Shown in pieces: positions 60,958-64,000 of a stretch of 64,000 nt of DNA. The translations under genes and the position numbers were made by a program. Location of the stretch: assembly GCA_900550475.1 (NCBI GenBank), contig URSA01000014.1, forward strand, positions 8,952-72,951, in the 5' to 3' direction. Below the pieces are notes generated by a model. That model ran no database searches. It saw nothing but the letters and a program-made list of their open reading frames with translations, and was not told the DNA's origin. Source of the DNA: an uncultured Lachnospiraceae bacterium (GTDB lineage: Bacteria; Bacillota; Clostridia; Lachnospirales; Lachnospiraceae). The stretch's first letter is position 1. The number at the start of each line of letters is the position of its first letter.

Positions 60958-61707
60958 TTGGATCAATATGCTGTTATTTTTTTTACCGTGGATGAAGCGT
61001 GCTGCGGCAGGAGACGGCGCAGGGAAAACTGGCAGTATTTCATAGAGGAGCATATATACGGTACGGAAAACGAGAAAGTATTATTGGTATCGGTGGTACT
61101 GCCCGGATTTGAGAGAAGGAAACGCCGTTGGAAACCGGAGGAAAAGACTGCGTATCTTTCCGGTATCGATGTTCCCGGGGAAGGGAGAACGGTCTGTTAT
61201 CTGTACGGGGACGGCGCGGATACTTTTCTGGGGCGGAAGCGGGAGCCTCTTTCCATGGAGTGGAGCCTCTTTTTACTGCAATGGTTCCGGATGACGCAGA
61301 GCCGGAAAGAACTTTGGTGGCAGACTTTCCCCGAGGCGCTGCTGCTTGCAGCCGATTACCACATAAATACCGAGGAATGGGTGCGCCTGTTTGCAAGGCG
61401 GACACGCTATATCGGGATTCTGACGGATGATCCGCAGGCGCTTGAGGAACTGCAAGAGGAGATCTATGAGGAATATGGTTTTCTGATCGAGACCGGCAGT
61501 GACATACGAAAGCTTCATCTGCCGGACGGTGACCAGGGGCTGTTATTGGTATCGGGTGCGGATCTGCGGCTGATCAAACCCGCCGCCCTTCCCCATAACT
61601 GCGTATGGCTGTATACCATGACGGAGGGATCGGAAGCGGGACGCCTGTGCAGCGGACTGCATGACGCCTATTACCTTGACATCTATTCTGCGTGGAAAAA
61701 GATGTAG
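60958..61707 (+). CDS. Unrecognised soluble protein with a TTG start
   Basis: A 249-aa protein I do not recognise. It starts at TTG, 7 nt after AAAGGAG; no in-frame ATG has a better site. It is soluble, rich in Trp, Arg and Glu (ERRKRRWKPEE, LFLLQWFRMTQSRKELWWQTF), and its middle GILTDDPQALEELQEEIYEEYG and end (LHDAYYLDIYSAW) look like an ordered alpha/beta protein. It follows dusB by 87 nt and precedes greA. The codon use is like that of its neighbours. Function unknown. Confidence 0.7.
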   Translation: MDQYAVIFFTVDEACCGRRRRRENWQYFIEEHIYGTENEKVLLVSVVLPGFERRKRRWKPEEKTAYLSGIDVPGEGRTVCYLYGDGADTFLGRKREPLSMEWSLFLLQWFRMTQSRKELWWQTFPEALLLAADYHINTEEWVRLFARRTRYIGILTDDPQALEELQEEIYEEYGFLIETGSDIRKLHLPDGDQGLLLVSGADLRLIKPAALPHNCVWLYTMTEGSEAGRLCSGLHDAYYLDIYSAWKKM

Positions 61708-61746
61708 ACTGTGAGCAGGGTGGGGAACAGGCATACAACGCGCACC

Positions 61747-61775
61747 TTGACACCTGTGGGAAAATTCTGTATAAT
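61747..61775 (+). promoter_or_regulatory. Consensus promoter of greA-lysS
   Basis: Perfect TTGACA (61747-61752), 17-bp spacer and perfect TATAAT (61770-61775). With 87 bp of leader it should drive greA and lysS strongly. Confidence 0.9.
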
Positions 61776-61861
61776 ACCTACGTTAATCTAGGTGGGGTGT
61801 CGGCACTGTGACGAAATCACCGGAATTTAAAAAGGAAAATTTGACCAGGAAGGCGAATATC

Positions 61862-62344
61862 ATGGAATCCAAAAAGAACATTTTGACCTATGAAGGCTTG
61901 AGAAAATATGAGGACGAGCTGCACGATCTGAAAGTCATCAAACGTAAGGAAGTTGCACAGAAGATCAAAGAGGCGAGAGAGCAGGGAGACCTGTCCGAGA
62001 ACGCAGAGTATGATGCAGCAAAGGACGAGCAGAGAGACATTGAGGCTCGTATCGAGGAACTGGAGAAGATCCTGAAGAATGCCGAAGTGGTAGTCGAAGA
62101 TGAGGTTGATCTTGACAAGATCAACATTGGATGTATGGTAAAAATTCTGGATCTGGAATACAACGAGGAGATGGAGTACAAGATCGTCGGTTCTACCGAG
62201 GCAAACAGCCTGAAGGGCAAGATCTCCAACGAGAGTCCGGTCGGCAAGGCGCTGATCGGAAGCAAGCTGGGTGATGTGGTAGAAGTCGAGACACAGGCGG
62301 GCGTACTGAAGTACAAGGTGCTTGAGATTCAGAGATCCAACTAG
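61862..62344 (+). CDS. greA: Transcription elongation factor GreA
   Basis: A 160-aa protein: N-terminal coiled coil (LTYEGLRKYEDELHDLKVIK, REQGDLSENAEYDAAKDEQ with the acidic tip Asp/Glu pair) and C-terminal FKBP-like domain (VKILDLEYNEEMEYKIVGS, ISNESPVGKALIGSKLGDVV). It rescues backtracked RNA polymerase by stimulating transcript cleavage. The frame opens at 61808, but the ATG at 61862 with AGGAAGG upstream gives the family length. lysS follows 13 nt later, a linkage common in clostridia. Confidence 0.95.
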   Translation: MESKKNILTYEGLRKYEDELHDLKVIKRKEVAQKIKEAREQGDLSENAEYDAAKDEQRDIEARIEELEKILKNAEVVVEDEVDLDKINIGCMVKILDLEYNEEMEYKIVGSTEANSLKGKISNESPVGKALIGSKLGDVVEVETQAGVLKYKVLEIQRSN

Positions 62345-62357
62345 AGGAGCGGAAAAA

Positions 62358-63881
62358 GTGGCAGATACACAGAATAAGAACGAACAGAACGTGAACAATC
62401 AGGGCGGGCAGCAGGAGCAGGATATCCATCAGCTTCTCAAGGTGAGAAGAGAAAAGCTTGCTGCATTGCAGGAAGCCGGAAGAGATCCCTTCAAGGTTAC
62501 GAAGTATGAGGTAACCTACCACAGTGCGGAGATCAAGGAGCACTTTGAGGAGCTGGAGGGAAAGACGGTCAGCATTGCCGGACGTATCATGCAGAAGCGC
62601 GTGATGGGGAAAGCGTCCTTCTGCAACGTGCAGGATTTGCAGGGAAATATTCAGGCATACGTGGCAAGGGACAACATTGGAGAGGAATCCTACGCCGATT
62701 TCAAGAAATATGATGTGGGTGACATTGTAGGCATCAGGGGCGAAGTGTTCAAGACCAAGACCGGAGAGATCTCCGTTCATGCGGCAGAGGTGCTTCTGCT
62801 CAGCAAGAGTCTCCAGATCCTTCCCGAGAAGTTCCATGGCCTGACCAACACGGACATTCGTTACAGACAGAGATATACCGACCTGATTATGAATCAGGAT
62901 GTGAAGGAAACCTTTGTAAAGCGCTCCAGAATCATCAGCGCAATCCGCAGATACCTTGAGGGTGAGGGATTCTTGGAAGTGGAAACCCCCATGCTGGTTG
63001 CAAATGCAGGCGGCGCTGCGGCAAGACCCTTTGAGACCCACTACAATGCACTGGATGAGGATGTGAAGCTCCGCATCTCTTTGGAGCTTTACTTAAAGAG
63101 ACTGATCGTGGGCGGCATGGAGCGCGTGTACGAGATTGGCCGTGTGTTCCGTAACGAGGGACTGGACACCAGACACAATCCCGAGTTTACCCTGATGGAG
63201 CTGTATCAGGCATATACGGATTACAACGGCATGATGGACCTGACGGAGAATATGTTCCGCTACGTGGCGCAGGAGGTCTGCGGTACCACGCTGATTCCCT
63301 ACGCAGAGGAAATGATTGACCTTGGAAAGCCTTTTGAGCGCCTGACCATGGTTGACGCAGTGAAGAAGTACGCAGGTGTGGACTTCGACCAGATTGCGGA
63401 CACTGCCGCTGCGAAGAAGATCGCGGATGAGAAGAACGTGCATTACGAGGAGCGCCACACGAAGGGCGACATACTGAATCTGTTCTTTGAGGAATACGTG
63501 GAGGAGCACCTGATCCAGCCCGTGTTCATTATGGATCACCCGGTGGAGATTTCACCCCTTACTAAGAGAAAGCCGGACAAGCCGGATTATGTGGAGCGTT
63601 TTGAGCTGTTCATCTATGGCAGGGAAATGTGCAACGCATACTCCGAGCTGAACGACCCCATCGACCAGCGCGAACGCTTCAAGGCGCAGGAGGCTGCACT
63701 GGCAGCAGGCGACGAGGAGGCCAACACCACCGATGAGGACTTCATGAACGCACTGGAGATCGGTATGCCGCCCACCGGCGGAATCGGCTACGGAATCGAC
63801 CGCTTGGTAATGCTCCTGACCAACAGCCCCGCGATCCGGGATGTGCTGCTGTTCCCGACGATGAAGTCTATTGATAAGTAA
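62358..63881 (+). CDS. lysS: Lysyl-tRNA synthetase, class II
   Basis: A 507-aa class II synthetase starting at GTG with GAGGAG upstream. A polar N-terminal tail of about 25 residues precedes the OB anticodon domain (VSIAGRIMQKRVMGKASFCN). The catalytic domain shows motif 1 (RSRIISAIRRYLEGEGFLEVETPML), motif 2 (RVYEIGRVFRNEGLDTRHNPEFT) and motif 3 (PPTGGIGYGIDRLVMLLT). It charges tRNA-Lys. It is cotranscribed with greA and ends in the repeated TTGACCAA hairpin region. Confidence 0.96.
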   Translation: MADTQNKNEQNVNNQGGQQEQDIHQLLKVRREKLAALQEAGRDPFKVTKYEVTYHSAEIKEHFEELEGKTVSIAGRIMQKRVMGKASFCNVQDLQGNIQAYVARDNIGEESYADFKKYDVGDIVGIRGEVFKTKTGEISVHAAEVLLLSKSLQILPEKFHGLTNTDIRYRQRYTDLIMNQDVKETFVKRSRIISAIRRYLEGEGFLEVETPMLVANAGGAAARPFETHYNALDEDVKLRISLELYLKRLIVGGMERVYEIGRVFRNEGLDTRHNPEFTLMELYQAYTDYNGMMDLTENMFRYVAQEVCGTTLIPYAEEMIDLGKPFERLTMVDAVKKYAGVDFDQIADTAAAKKIADEKNVHYEERHTKGDILNLFFEEYVEEHLIQPVFIMDHPVEISPLTKRKPDKPDYVERFELFIYGREMCNAYSELNDPIDQRERFKAQEAALAAGDEEANTTDEDFMNALEIGMPPTGGIGYGIDRLVMLLTNSPAIRDVLLFPTMKSIDK

Positions 63882-63932
63882 GAATGCAGGAAAATCAAGG
63901 GGTTCAGCACTTGGATGTACTAAAATATATAG

Positions 63933-63970
63933 TTGGTCAAGGGGTTTTGACCAAGATTTGACCAATTTTT
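63933..63970 (+). terminator. Terminator-like repeats after lysS
   Basis: TTGGTCAA (63933-63940) can pair with TTGACCAA at 63947-63954 or with the second TTGACCAA at 63958-63965, which is followed by TTTTT. The second pairing makes a plausible terminator, the first a competing hairpin. The last 30 bases of the window show nothing further. Confidence 0.5.
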
Positions 63971-64000
63971 GGCATAGTCAAAAAAAGATTAGTACAGGTT

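Overview
The window looks like chromosome from an anaerobic Clostridia, most likely a Lachnospiraceae species. The housekeeping genes (NfeD/SPFH pair, argF-birA-coaX-dusB run, UDPGP-family pyrophosphorylase beside galE, SAM-I riboswitch before metK) have the clostridial style, promoters are sigma-A like, and ribosome binding sites are strong GGAGG types. No rRNA or tRNA genes and no recognisable transposase were seen. Taxonomy is inference from gene content; no search was run.

Left end (1-7445): a type I-C CRISPR-Cas locus in standard order, cas3 (tail only), cas5c, cas8c, cas7, cas4, cas1, cas2, then a leader and an array of 22 full 33-bp repeats, 22 spacers and a final repeat broken after 15 bp. 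The broken repeat is followed at once by a visibly AT-rich block (7446-12335) holding an agr-type quorum-sensing cassette: LytTR regulator, GHKL sensor kinase, a 52-aa AgrD-like pro-peptide below the usual gene-calling size, and its AgrB processing protease. Downstream lie a secreted protein with a divergent SpoIID-like domain and a membrane-anchored protein that could be outputs of the circuit. The block ends at a strong terminator and a repeat-rich intergenic region.

12.4-25.5 kb: C69 dipeptidase, a dihydrouridine synthase, a MATE exporter, an alanine/glycine:cation symporter, a large polytopic membrane protein, a LysR regulator divergent from a two-gene heterodimeric ABC exporter, and a ROK sugar kinase.

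25.5-40.1 kb: a Ca2+-type P-type ATPase (minus strand) preceded by a 47-aa membrane protein and a hairpin that overlaps its ribosome binding site; UDP-sugar pyrophosphorylase and galE; hemolysin III-like protein; a small alarmone synthetase; a coiled-coil membrane protein; flavin reductase; Y-family polymerase; a LysM/G5/M23 peptidoglycan hydrolase; murA; and metK under a SAM-I riboswitch.

40.1-47.7 kb: an intergenic array of four 62-bp palindromic repeats (a related copy lies at 12.4 kb), then three zinc-ribbon membrane proteins, two of them recent tandem duplicates, an ABC exporter and a polytopic membrane protein.

47.7-64 kb: core genes dnaE, pfkA, an SpoU-family rRNA methyltransferase, proC, an SH3/cell-wall hydrolase, nfeD plus SPFH protein, argF, birA, a small conserved protein, coaX, dusB, an unrecognised gene, greA and lysS.

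The strongest leads for new biology are the agr cassette with its SpoIID-like candidate effector at the CRISPR array edge, the P-type ATPase leader with its small membrane protein, and the palindromic repeat family.
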